Shown piece by piece: positions 51,167-58,774 of a stretch of 64,000 bases of DNA (the first letter of the stretch is position 1; each line of letters starts with the position of its first letter). The position numbers were made by a program, and so were the translations under genes. The stretch is from Qipengyuania vulgaris (lineage in GTDB: Bacteria > Pseudomonadota > Alphaproteobacteria > Sphingomonadales > Sphingomonadaceae). The notes under the pieces are model-generated. The model did not search any database and had not been told where the DNA came from. It was given only the letters and a program-made list of their open reading frames with translations. The stretch is from NCBI RefSeq assembly GCF_009827325.1, contig NZ_WTYC01000008.1, positions 74,501 through 138,500 on the forward strand. The letters are read 5' to 3'.

Positions 51167-52680
51167 TCGAAAATCTCCGGCCCCGAATAGAGATAGATCG
51201 GCCCGTCGCGGTTGGGGTAAATCCACAAATCGGGCAGCCCCTCACGCTCGGCGACGATGCGAAAGCCGGGCAGCACCATGCCTTCGTCGATAAAGCCGTT
51301 GGGATGATCCCACAGCGCCGCGCCTTTATCGGCCCAGAAAATCATATTGGATGAGTGATTGGTTGCGATGAGAACCTTGGGTCGCTCGGACGGATCACGC
51401 TCTTCGAATCGGCACACACCATTGCGCGTTGGCTGCAGCTTTTTGGGCGGAGAAGGCGGGCGGAGCGGTTCTGTTGCGTGCGTAATCCGGGCATCGGGCG
51501 GCAGTGGCGGAGGCGGAGGCGGCACGCCCGGATTGCCCCAAATGCCATACTGCTTCGCGCATTGCGTAGGGTGCGCGCGCGTGCCGCGCAGACGATTGTC
51601 CGCCATCGTCTGTTCCTGTTCCAGCAGGCAGGCATTGGCGCGGCGCATCGCTTCGGCGCTGCTGATCCCTTCGCGGTCACGGTATTCGCGAACGGCGAAC
51701 CAGTCGTTGCCATAGCCTGCCGCCTGGTCGGCTGAACTCACCGCTACCACGCGATGCGATCCGCACGCGGCGATCAGGCCTGCGGGCGGATCGGGCACTT
51801 CCCGCTGGTGGCCCAGCTGCAGCCGCGTGCCCACGCGCCCCAGCTGTCGCTGGTCCGACGAATTGCGCGGACGGAACGCAAGATAGCCTTCGTCATCACG
51901 ATACAGCCCAACGGTGAACGGAAACATCGCCAGCGGATCATCGTCACCCGGGCCATCGATAAACAGGCAACCATCGCGCAGCACCACCGCTTCGAATGTG
52001 GCGATGTCGGGCGTCGGGCCGACGAGCCGTTCTTGCTGCGCATAATAGCGAACGGCTTGTTTCGCATCGGAGGAAACCGCTGGCAGTTCCGGATCGGCGC
52101 GGGGATCGAAGCGAAGAAGCAGGTTGGCTGGAATGGCCCAGCCCTTCTCTTCCTGCAAAGCAACGAACTCTGCGCGAGACATGGTAATGGTCAACCACGG
52201 CACGCCCATATTGCCGAAGCCGGGTGAGGCTCGCTCGATACCTATCCGCTCTGCCCAGCCGCGCACGACCCGATCCTGATCCGCGCGCGAGAACCCGGCC
52301 ATTGCCGCGCTGAACAGCGGATCGGAGGTGTAGCGTGAAAGCGACGCCGCCGGATCGCGCAGGAAGAAGGCAATGGCGCGAACGGTGCCGATGCCGTCAT
52401 TTTCCGGCCCGTCGGTCCAGCGCCAATCGATCCCGCCGAAATTGCCCATCTCGCCGCGCTTCAGGCGGCGCAGCATCGGCAGGTGCTGGTTTTCCAGCGC
52501 ATCGGCAAAGCGCATGCGCCGGTCTTCGATAGTCGGCACATAGGTGTCGGGGCCAGGCTGTGTGATCGGCGTATAGGGCGGCGCTTCGACGATCGAGGCG
52601 TAGCCGTCACTATCTGCACCCGAATGCTGTGCGGAGCAAGCCGCCAGAGTGGCGCACAGGATAACAGAGAGCCGAATCAA
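51142..52680 (-). CDS. Lipoprotein with shared N-domain and RDGC domain (first gene of serpin operon)
   Basis: This is a 512-residue lipoprotein (CATLAAC, Cys15). Residues about 71-195 form the N-domain (RGEMGNFGGIDW, IAFFLRDPAASLSRYTSDPL). Residues 230-315 form the cysteine domain (VVLRDGCLFIDGPGDDDPLA, MFPF, EGYLAF, AACGSHRVVAV). RRANAC (346-351) follows, as in the last protein of the operon, then a proline-rich linker (385-412) and a C-terminal part ending IFECRQPADW. The start is TTG 52680 preceded by a full AGGAGGTGAT ribosome site. It begins a ten-gene run of overlapping genes. The function is unknown. Confidence 0.8.
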   Translation of the reverse strand: MIRLSVILCATLAACSAQHSGADSDGYASIVEAPPYTPITQPGPDTYVPTIEDRRMRFADALENQHLPMLRRLKRGEMGNFGGIDWRWTDGPENDGIGTVRAIAFFLRDPAASLSRYTSDPLFSAAMAGFSRADQDRVVRGWAERIGIERASPGFGNMGVPWLTITMSRAEFVALQEEKGWAIPANLLLRFDPRADPELPAVSSDAKQAVRYYAQQERLVGPTPDIATFEAVVLRDGCLFIDGPGDDDPLAMFPFTVGLYRDDEGYLAFRPRNSSDQRQLGRVGTRLQLGHQREVPDPPAGLIAACGSHRVVAVSSADQAAGYGNDWFAVREYRDREGISSAEAMRRANACLLEQEQTMADNRLRGTRAHPTQCAKQYGIWGNPGVPPPPPPLPPDARITHATEPLRPPSPPKKLQPTRNGVCRFEERDPSERPKVLIATNHSSNMIFWADKGAALWDHPNGFIDEGMVLPGFRIVAEREGLPDLWIYPNRDGPIYLYSGPEIFECRQPADW

Positions 52681-52708
52681 TACATCACCTCCTAATGTGA
52701 TGATGTAT
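52680..52708 (-). promoter_or_regulatory. Ten-base Shine-Dalgarno inside an inverted repeat
   Basis: On the minus strand AGGAGGTGAT (52684-52693) is a full ten-base complement to the 16S rRNA 3' end, 3 bases before TTG 52680 (7 from AGGAGG). ATACATCA (52680-52687) and TGATGTAT (52701-52708) form a perfect inverted repeat with a 13-base loop. CATCAC/GTGATG inside offers an alternative stem that would bury part of the ribosome site. Confidence 0.6.
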
Positions 52709-52745
52709 CATGGTGCATTCTCGCTGAACGGCACTGAAACGAAAT

Positions 52746-52759
52746 GTTTTCTTGAAAAC
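52746..52759. promoter_or_regulatory. Palindrome in the divergent promoter region
   Basis: GTTTTC-TT-GAAAAC, a perfect 6-bp inverted repeat with a 2-base centre, between the start of the lipoprotein operon and the DUF2939-like gene. A possible operator; no regulator is encoded next to it. Confidence 0.3.
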
Positions 52760-52829
52760 AAAAGCCTCCGCTTATGGTGGATACTCTGGATCCGGGATAC
52801 CCCGTTGAGCGTAGTCTCCTTGGACTTTT

Positions 52830-53375
52830 ATGTATTCGGGTGTGAAGATCTCTCGCTTCATCTGGCTGGTTTCAGCTATTGCCGCAGTCCTCCTTGCGGC
52901 CGGGGGAAGTTGGTATGCTTTTTCGCCGAGACTGGCGGTTGCGGCCCTCAGCGATTGGGAAGCTGCGCCCGAAGAGTTGCTAGCCCGGTACGACCGACCG
53001 CGCGTGCGAGCAGCATTCGAACGGCAAATGTTACCTCAGGTCGATACCTATCAGCCCCCATATACGAAGGGCGTCGTACTGGATGCGATGTCGGACCCGC
53101 GAGCAGTTAGGTTGTTCATCAACGAACCTTACGGCGAATGGCAATTCGCAGCAGCAGCCGGATTGCCTGAAGATTTTCCCGGGGGAGAGCCTGCGGGCCC
53201 CATGCCGCGGATAATGGAAACTACCGACAGTTGGTCACTCGAATGGTCTGGACTCAATGAAGTTGTTGCGACACCGTCAGGCCGCAACGAAGTACGTGGC
53301 AACAGTTATCGCTTCGAGCGGGATGGCCTCAGCTGGCGTCTGGTTGCCATCGATCTTACCGTGCCTATCCGATGA
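52830..53375 (+). CDS. DUF2939-like membrane-anchored protein
   Basis: This is a 181-residue protein with one N-terminal hydrophobic segment (FIWLVSAIAAVLLAAGGSWYAFSP) that anchors it or serves as a signal. The following WEAAPEELLARYDRPRVRAAFERQML matches the pattern of DUF2939 proteins, where a short helical repeat follows the anchor. The C-terminal half is beta-rich (GNSYRFERDGLSWRLVAIDL). The family has no known function. It is transcribed away from the lipoprotein operon and shares its upstream region with it. GTG 52842 is an alternative start. Confidence 0.65.
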   Translation: MYSGVKISRFIWLVSAIAAVLLAAGGSWYAFSPRLAVAALSDWEAAPEELLARYDRPRVRAAFERQMLPQVDTYQPPYTKGVVLDAMSDPRAVRLFINEPYGEWQFAAAAGLPEDFPGGEPAGPMPRIMETTDSWSLEWSGLNEVVATPSGRNEVRGNSYRFERDGLSWRLVAIDLTVPIR

Positions 53376-53477
53376 AAGGCCGTGAAGGGCGCCACCAAGG
53401 TCGTTGATGGATCCAAGTCTTTAAGTCGCCAAAAACCAAAAAGGCGAATGGCGGCTTCGTACCTTCTGACCACCGGG

Positions 53478-53510
53478 AGCTGACTGTCGCCTTACGGCCC
53501 CATTCCTACC
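53478..53510 (+). repeat. Dispersed intergenic repeat, copy 4
   Basis: GAGCTGACTGTCGCCTTACG then GCCCCATTCC. The core differs by one base (CGCCTTACGGCCCC) from the copy at 39208. It lies about 75 bases upstream of the restriction-modification gene. Confidence 0.55.
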
Positions 53511-53583
53511 GTCGTGAGTTTGATTGCGCCAACAGGGAGCAACTGCGATTGCGTTTCAAACCTTCTAGCGGCAATTAGATGCA

Positions 53584-55869
53584 ATGGGGGACACCACGGA
53601 CAAGGTTGAGAAATTCATCGCCGCTTGGCGTGACACCGGTGGGTCGGAGCTCGCTAACACGCAAAGCTTCGTCAATGGCTTGTGTGACCTCATCGGGGTG
53701 CCGACGCCGGATGGAAGCAAGGCCGACGATGCCGAGAACGATTACGTATTCGAGCGCCGGGTCTTTGCCGACAATGGTGACGGGACCACCAGCTTTGGAC
53801 GCATAGACTGCTATCGGCGTGGGGCTTTCATACTCGAAGCCAAGCAGGGTTCGGATGCTGACCGGCGAGCGGCGGAAGCAGGCGAGGAAGACCTCGATTT
53901 GTTCGGCCAGTCCGCTGCCCGCAGGATGAAGCGGGGCACTGCTCGGCGAGGAACCGGCGGTTGGACTGCCGCGATGATCGCGGCGAAAGGACAGGCGGAA
54001 CGCTATGCCCGTTCCCTTCCGGTGGATCATGACTGGCCTCCGTTCCTCATCGTCACCGATGTCGGCTATTGCCTGGACATCTGGGCGGACTTCTCGGGCA
54101 CGGGTAGGGCTTACACCCAGTTTCCGGACAGAGCCCGATATCGGATCATGCTCGAGGATCTGCGCGATCCTGATGTGCGCGAGCGACTACGTTGCCTCTG
54201 GACCGATCCTCTTGGTCTTGATCCGGCCGCGAAGGCTGCGCGAGTTACCCGGCAGATTGCGGACTTGCTGGCCAAGGTGGCCAAGCGACTGGAGGCACGC
54301 GACCATAACCCCGAGCGTGTCAGTGGCTTCCTCATGCGGTTGCTCTTCACCATGTTCGCCGAGGACAGCAAGCTGATCCCTGAGGAGAGTTTTACCGGTC
54401 TGCTGAAGGCGCAGCGGCAGCATCCAGAACATCTGGCCCCGCAGTTGTCGGCACTTTGGCAGGCAATGGATAAAGGCGAATTTGCCCCCGCTCTGGGGGT
54501 GCCGGTCAAGCGTTTCAACGGATATCTGTTCAAGGATCGCACTGCGCTCGACCTCGAAGCGGACGAGCTCGAGGTGCTGATCCAGGCAGCCGAACATAAA
54601 TGGACAGAGGTCGAACCGGCTATCTTCGGGACACTGCTGGAACGTGCGTTGAACCCGAAAGAGCGAGCGAAACTCGGCGCGCATTACACGCCGCGCGCTT
54701 ATGTCGAACGGTTGATTGCGCCCACCATCATGGAGCCGCTGCGCGCCGACTGGGATGGCGTTCGCACGGCCGCCGCCAGTCTGATCGATGATGGCAAAAC
54801 CGATGCCGCACGGCTGCTGGTTGAGCGATTCCACACACGTCTCGCTGGCACCAAAGTCCTCGATCCTGCGTGTGGCACGGGCAACTTCCTCTACGTTGCA
54901 ATGGCGCGGATGAAGGAGCTGGAAGGCGAGGTGCTGGAGCTTCTGGAGGAGTTGTCTTCCAGTGATGCCGAGAAGCAATACGTCGCTGATCTTACGGGCC
55001 ACACCATCACGCCGGAAAACTTCCTCGGGTTAGAGATCAACCCGCGTGCGGTCGAGATTGCGCAGCTGGTCCTGTGGATCGGTTATCTTCAATGGCACTT
55101 CCGCGTGAACGGGCAGGAGCGGATGCCGAACGAGCCGATCCTCACCGGCCTGCGCACCATCGAACACCGTGATGCACTCATCGAATATGACGAGAAAGTG
55201 CTGGAGCGGGACGAGGAAAACCGGCCGGTTTCACGCTGGGATGGCGAGACGATGAAAGCCCATCCGGTGACTGGCAAGCTGGTGCCAGACGAGACCGCGC
55301 GCGTGGAAAGCTGGCTCTATCCGAACCCAAGAGTGGCCAAATGGCGCAAGGCCGATTTCATCGTCGGCAACCCGCCTTTTATAGGCGGGAAGGACGTGCG
55401 CGAGAGGCTTGGCGATGGCTACTTCGACGCCTTGTTCAAGGTGTCCGACGTGCCCGAAAGCGCGGATTTCGTGATGCATTGGTGGGACCGCGCGGCCAGC
55501 GCAGTTCGCGCCGGCAGTGCCCGCCGTTTCGGCTTCGTCACCACCAATTCCATCACGCAGGTCTTCAGTCGCCGGGTCACGGCAAAGCACCTCGACGCGA
55601 AGAAAGGAGTGGCCATAACCTATGCCATTCCCAATCATCCGTGGGTGGATGAGAAGGACGGTGCGGCGGTGCGGATCGCGATGACCGTTGGCGTTCCGGC
55701 TACTTCGCAGAGTGAGGGCCTGCTGCGCAGGGTAAGCGACGAGAGCAGTGCGCCCGACAGCATTCTTTTCACCGAAGAAACGGGCCGCATCGGTCCGGAT
55801 CTGCGGGTCGGAGCCGATGTGACCAAGGCGGTTCCGCTGAAGGCGAATGATTTGCTCGCCTGGCGTTAA
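53584..55869 (+). CDS. MmeI-like type IIL restriction-modification protein, N-terminal part (frameshifted)
   Basis: This looks like the first two thirds of a single-chain restriction enzyme and methyltransferase. The nuclease region has the PD-(D/E)xK pattern GRIDCYRRGAFILEAKQGSD (residues about 70-90). Helical spacers follow, then the adenine methyltransferase with motif I LDPACGTGNFLYVAM and motif IV VGNPPFIGG. The frame ends in TAA at 55867-55869 within LLAWR, where relatives continue with GVKL-like sequence; that continuation is found in the next reading frame from 55847. The fragment would contain both catalytic centres but no target-recognition domain, so it is probably inactive for specific cutting. 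Confidence 0.85.
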   Translation: MGDTTDKVEKFIAAWRDTGGSELANTQSFVNGLCDLIGVPTPDGSKADDAENDYVFERRVFADNGDGTTSFGRIDCYRRGAFILEAKQGSDADRRAAEAGEEDLDLFGQSAARRMKRGTARRGTGGWTAAMIAAKGQAERYARSLPVDHDWPPFLIVTDVGYCLDIWADFSGTGRAYTQFPDRARYRIMLEDLRDPDVRERLRCLWTDPLGLDPAAKAARVTRQIADLLAKVAKRLEARDHNPERVSGFLMRLLFTMFAEDSKLIPEESFTGLLKAQRQHPEHLAPQLSALWQAMDKGEFAPALGVPVKRFNGYLFKDRTALDLEADELEVLIQAAEHKWTEVEPAIFGTLLERALNPKERAKLGAHYTPRAYVERLIAPTIMEPLRADWDGVRTAAASLIDDGKTDAARLLVERFHTRLAGTKVLDPACGTGNFLYVAMARMKELEGEVLELLEELSSSDAEKQYVADLTGHTITPENFLGLEINPRAVEIAQLVLWIGYLQWHFRVNGQERMPNEPILTGLRTIEHRDALIEYDEKVLERDEENRPVSRWDGETMKAHPVTGKLVPDETARVESWLYPNPRVAKWRKADFIVGNPPFIGGKDVRERLGDGYFDALFKVSDVPESADFVMHWWDRAASAVRAGSARRFGFVTTNSITQVFSRRVTAKHLDAKKGVAITYAIPNHPWVDEKDGAAVRIAMTVGVPATSQSEGLLRRVSDESSAPDSILFTEETGRIGPDLRVGADVTKAVPLKANDLLAWR

Positions 55870-56929
55870 GCTACACGGCTCCGGCTTCATCGTCACACCA
55901 GAACAAGCAGAGCGGCTCGACCCATCATCAATCGATATCGCGCGCGGAGACAACGAGGTTAAACCCAGTATCCGTTCGGGGATCGGTAACGAGCCGCAAG
56001 TAATCTTCGAATACCGCAACGGCAAGGACCTGATGGCCCGCCCGCGCGGGGTCATGGTTATCGACACTTATGGCCTAAGCGAAGCCGAACTCCGTGAGCG
56101 GCACCCCTCGGTTTGGCAACATATTCATGACGAAGTAAAGCCGCACCGCGATACGAACAATCGCGCATCATACCGGGAAAATTGGTGGTTGTTCGGCGAG
56201 CAGCGCCCCGAAATCCGTAAGGCTCTGCGCGGGTGCGAACGCTACATAGTCACGCCAATTACGGCTAAGCACCGCACCTTCCAATTTCAGGCAATTGCGA
56301 CGCTTCCGGACGATGCGCTAATCGTCATAGCAAGCGCCGATGCTTACCACCTAGGTGTGGTTGCAAGCGCGATCCATACCACTTGGGCTTCTCGGTTAGG
56401 CGGGACACTGGAAGACCGGTCACGCTACAACAACAGCCGCTGTTTCGACCCATTCCCGTTCCCGGCCGACGTGCCCGAACCGCTTGCAAACACGGTCCGA
56501 ACAGAGGCGGAAGCGCTCGACGCGCTACGCAAGCGCGTGCTCGCCGAACACGATGATCTCACCCTTACCAAGCTTTACAATGTGCTCGAAGCCTTGCGCT
56601 CCGACCGCGCGCTGACCGACGCCGAACGCGACATTCACGATCGCGGTCTCGTCACTCTGATACGCCGCCATCACGACGCGATCGATGCCGCCGTGGCCGA
56701 AGCCTATGGCTGGCCAATAGACCTGCCGGAGGAAGAAATCCTTACCCGCCTAGTCGCGCTTAACCGCGAACGCGCAGCCGAGGAGTCGCGTGGCCTGATC
56801 CGCTACCTGCGCCCTGAATTTCAGGATCCGGGCTACCAGCCTCCCGTCAACGAAAGACTGGATCTGGGTGAGCCAGCGGCCCCGCTGCCCGACAATATCA
56901 TCGCCTGGCCCAAGGACTTGCAACCATGA
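55847..56929 (+). pseudogene. MmeI-like protein, C-terminal part with target-recognition domain (frameshifted)
   Basis: This is the continuation of the preceding frame after a shift from frame 1 to frame 2 in the TGGCGTTAAG stretch at 55861-55870. Protein homology should resume at GVKLHGSGFIVTPEQAERLD. The segment includes the start of the recognition region (RNGKDLMARPRGVMVIDTYG, NNRASYRENWWLFGEQRPEIR), FQFQAIATLPDDALIVIASADAYHLGVV and the C-terminal helical part. The apparent ATG 55847 lies inside the first fragment, so any independent translation would be accidental. The stop lies at the point where the opposite-strand STAS gene loses its family similarity. Confidence 0.75.
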
Positions 56930-56934
56930 CTGGT

Positions 56935-57184
56935 CTGCAATGACGGCGATCCGGTCCAGCCGGGTTAACATCCGCATCATGGCAGGCAAATGGCTCAATT
57001 CTTCGCCGAGTACCGACCAGTCGAACCCTTCGACGTTCTCGATATCAAACACGAGGTTGTCCTTTTTCGGTCCCTTGCCCATCGTCTCGGCCAGGTCAAT
57101 TACCTGTGGCATGTCGGCAGATTGGACTTTCCCGCTGATTTTTACCTGCTGAACGTTCGGGGTGAGCTCGCTGATCGTGATCAT
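56935..57184 (-). pseudogene. SpoIIAA-like STAS-domain protein, C-terminally truncated
   Basis: The N-terminal 80 or so residues (MITISELTPNVQQVKISGKV, LVFDIENVEGFDWSVLGEEL, LTRLDRIAVIADQSWLQ) match the SpoIIAA-like STAS family, whose members are about 120 residues long and end with a few further helices. Here the frame continues to 56750, but everything beyond about 56935 is the antisense of the restriction-modification gene and does not look like the family. The gene therefore seems cut by insertion of that gene. A ribosome site AAAGGACT lies before ATG 57184. Confidence 0.65.
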
Positions 57185-57265
57185 TAGTAGTCCTTTCAGA
57201 ACTTTCAGTTGCTATTGAATTGACTTAAGCATAAGCGCTCGGGCCGTTCCCCAAAGGAGTCTACC

Positions 57266-58774
57266 CTGCCTTTTTATCGGTCATCATTTCTGGATCGCAA
57301 ATACCTGCTGGTACTGACGAGCGTGAGCCTTCTGGCCGCTTGTGCCTCTCCGCAGCTCGATCCCCCGGAACTGGCACAGAACCTTCCGGTAAACTTTGCT
57401 GCCGGTGGCGTTCCGGCCCAGCCGGACGATCAATGGTGGACCCGCTTTGGGGACGAACGACTCACCAGCTTGATCGAAGAAGCGGTTACAGAAAGTCCGC
57501 AGGTCGGGCAGGCGCTCGCCAGAGTGGAGCAGGCCCGGGCACAGGCGCGCATCCAACGCGCGGACCAGCTCCCGCAGATCTCCGCTTCGGGTAGCGCTTC
57601 GCGTTCGCGTCAGACGCTTGGTGGTCTTGGTCCGGTCGGAGCCATTCCGGGAGTCCCGGAGGGTGAAGAAGGACCGTCGGGCTTCGTGGTCGAGAATTAC
57701 GCTCTCTCCCTCGACGTCAGCTGGCAAACCGACCTGTTCGGTGCGCTTCGCGCCCGAAACGCGGCGGCGCGGGCCGATTTTCTTGCCAGCGAAGCCAATC
57801 TTCGGGCTGCGCGGCAAGCTATCGCCGCGGAAACCGCGCGCGCCTATTTCAGCCTTGTCGAAGCGCGAGCGCAGGTCGCCCTGTCGGAAGAGGTCGTGGA
57901 GACCTTCGGCGAAATTGCCCGGCAGGTCGGCAATCGCGCAGATGTCGGTATCGCCCCGCCGAACGACAAGCTGCTTGCCATCTCGAACCTGCAATCGGCG
58001 ATTGCAGGTTTGCAGCAGCGCGAGGAAACGGTCGAGCGTCTCACCCGTCAGCTCGAAACCCTGCTGCGCGATTATCCCGCCGGGTCCCTGCCCACTGCGA
58101 CTGTTCTTCCGGCAATCCCTGCGCCGCCGCCAGTCGGACTGCCGGTGGATCTGCTCACGCGCAGGCCGGACGTGGCGGCTGCCGAATACAACTTGCGCGC
58201 GGCTGGCTTTCGCACCGCCGCTGCACAAAGGTCGCTCTTGCCTTCGCTCAACCTGACCGGGTCGGCCGGCACCGCGAGCGACGAACTGGCCAATCTGCTG
58301 GATGGTGATTTCTTCGTATGGTCGATTGCCGGTGCCTTGCTCCAGCCGATCTTCCAGGGTGGGCGGCTTCGCGCGCAGGTTCGACTTGCCGAAGGACAGC
58401 GGGACGAAGCTGTCGAACTCTACGTCGATACGCTCCTGACCGCACTGTCCGAGGTGGAAACCGCACTGGCGGTAGACGATGAACTTGCCGCCCGAGAAGC
58501 AGCACTGGTCAGCGCCGCCGACGCATCCCAGCAGTCGGTCGATATATCCTTCAATCGCTATCGCGCAGGCATAGACCCGTTTCTGACCGTGCTGCAGAGC
58601 CAGCAAAGCGCGCTCGATGCCCGCAGCGCGGTCATTGCAACCCGGCGGGCCCGACTCGAAAACCGGATCGCCCTCCATCTTGCTCTTGGGGGCGGCTTCG
58701 GTTCGCCCTCCACCACTCCAGTCTTCATTGGCGACGGCCCTGCTGCGCCCACCCCTCAGGATACCAACCGATGA
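57266..58774 (+). CDS. Outer-membrane efflux lipoprotein (RND system), probable CTG start
   Basis: This is the TolC/OprM-type channel of the RND pump encoded downstream. The body has the family motifs (QWWTRFGDERLTSLIEEAVT; LTRRPDVAAAEYNLRAAGF; FNRYRAGIDPFLTVLQSQQ). The first canonical start in frame is GTG 57323, but this leaves only MSLLAAC before the lipobox Cys, too short for a signal peptide. A CTG at 57266, 7 bases after AAAGGAG, gives PFYRSSFLDRKYLLVLTS and then VSLLAAC, a proper lipoprotein signal. I place the start there, giving 502 residues. It overlaps the adaptor gene as ATGA. Confidence 0.85.
   Translation: MPFYRSSFLDRKYLLVLTSVSLLAACASPQLDPPELAQNLPVNFAAGGVPAQPDDQWWTRFGDERLTSLIEEAVTESPQVGQALARVEQARAQARIQRADQLPQISASGSASRSRQTLGGLGPVGAIPGVPEGEEGPSGFVVENYALSLDVSWQTDLFGALRARNAAARADFLASEANLRAARQAIAAETARAYFSLVEARAQVALSEEVVETFGEIARQVGNRADVGIAPPNDKLLAISNLQSAIAGLQQREETVERLTRQLETLLRDYPAGSLPTATVLPAIPAPPPVGLPVDLLTRRPDVAAAEYNLRAAGFRTAAAQRSLLPSLNLTGSAGTASDELANLLDGDFFVWSIAGALLQPIFQGGRLRAQVRLAEGQRDEAVELYVDTLLTALSEVETALAVDDELAAREAALVSAADASQQSVDISFNRYRAGIDPFLTVLQSQQSALDARSAVIATRRARLENRIALHLALGGGFGSPSTTPVFIGDGPAAPTPQDTNR

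Noticed and set aside
55861-55870. Programmed +1 frameshift (CGT TAA G) in the restriction-modification gene
   Set aside because: A +1 shift at the stop would give LAWRKLHG and lose the two residues seen in relatives, and no stimulatory Shine-Dalgarno-like sequence precedes it. A mutation is simpler.
56750-56934. The C-terminal third of the STAS open frame as real coding sequence
   Set aside because: It is exactly antisense to the end of the restriction-modification gene and does not resemble the SpoIIAA-like family.
57284-58678. A 464-codon minus-strand frame opposite the outer-membrane efflux gene
   Set aside because: It is a codon-bias shadow of a clear efflux lipoprotein gene.
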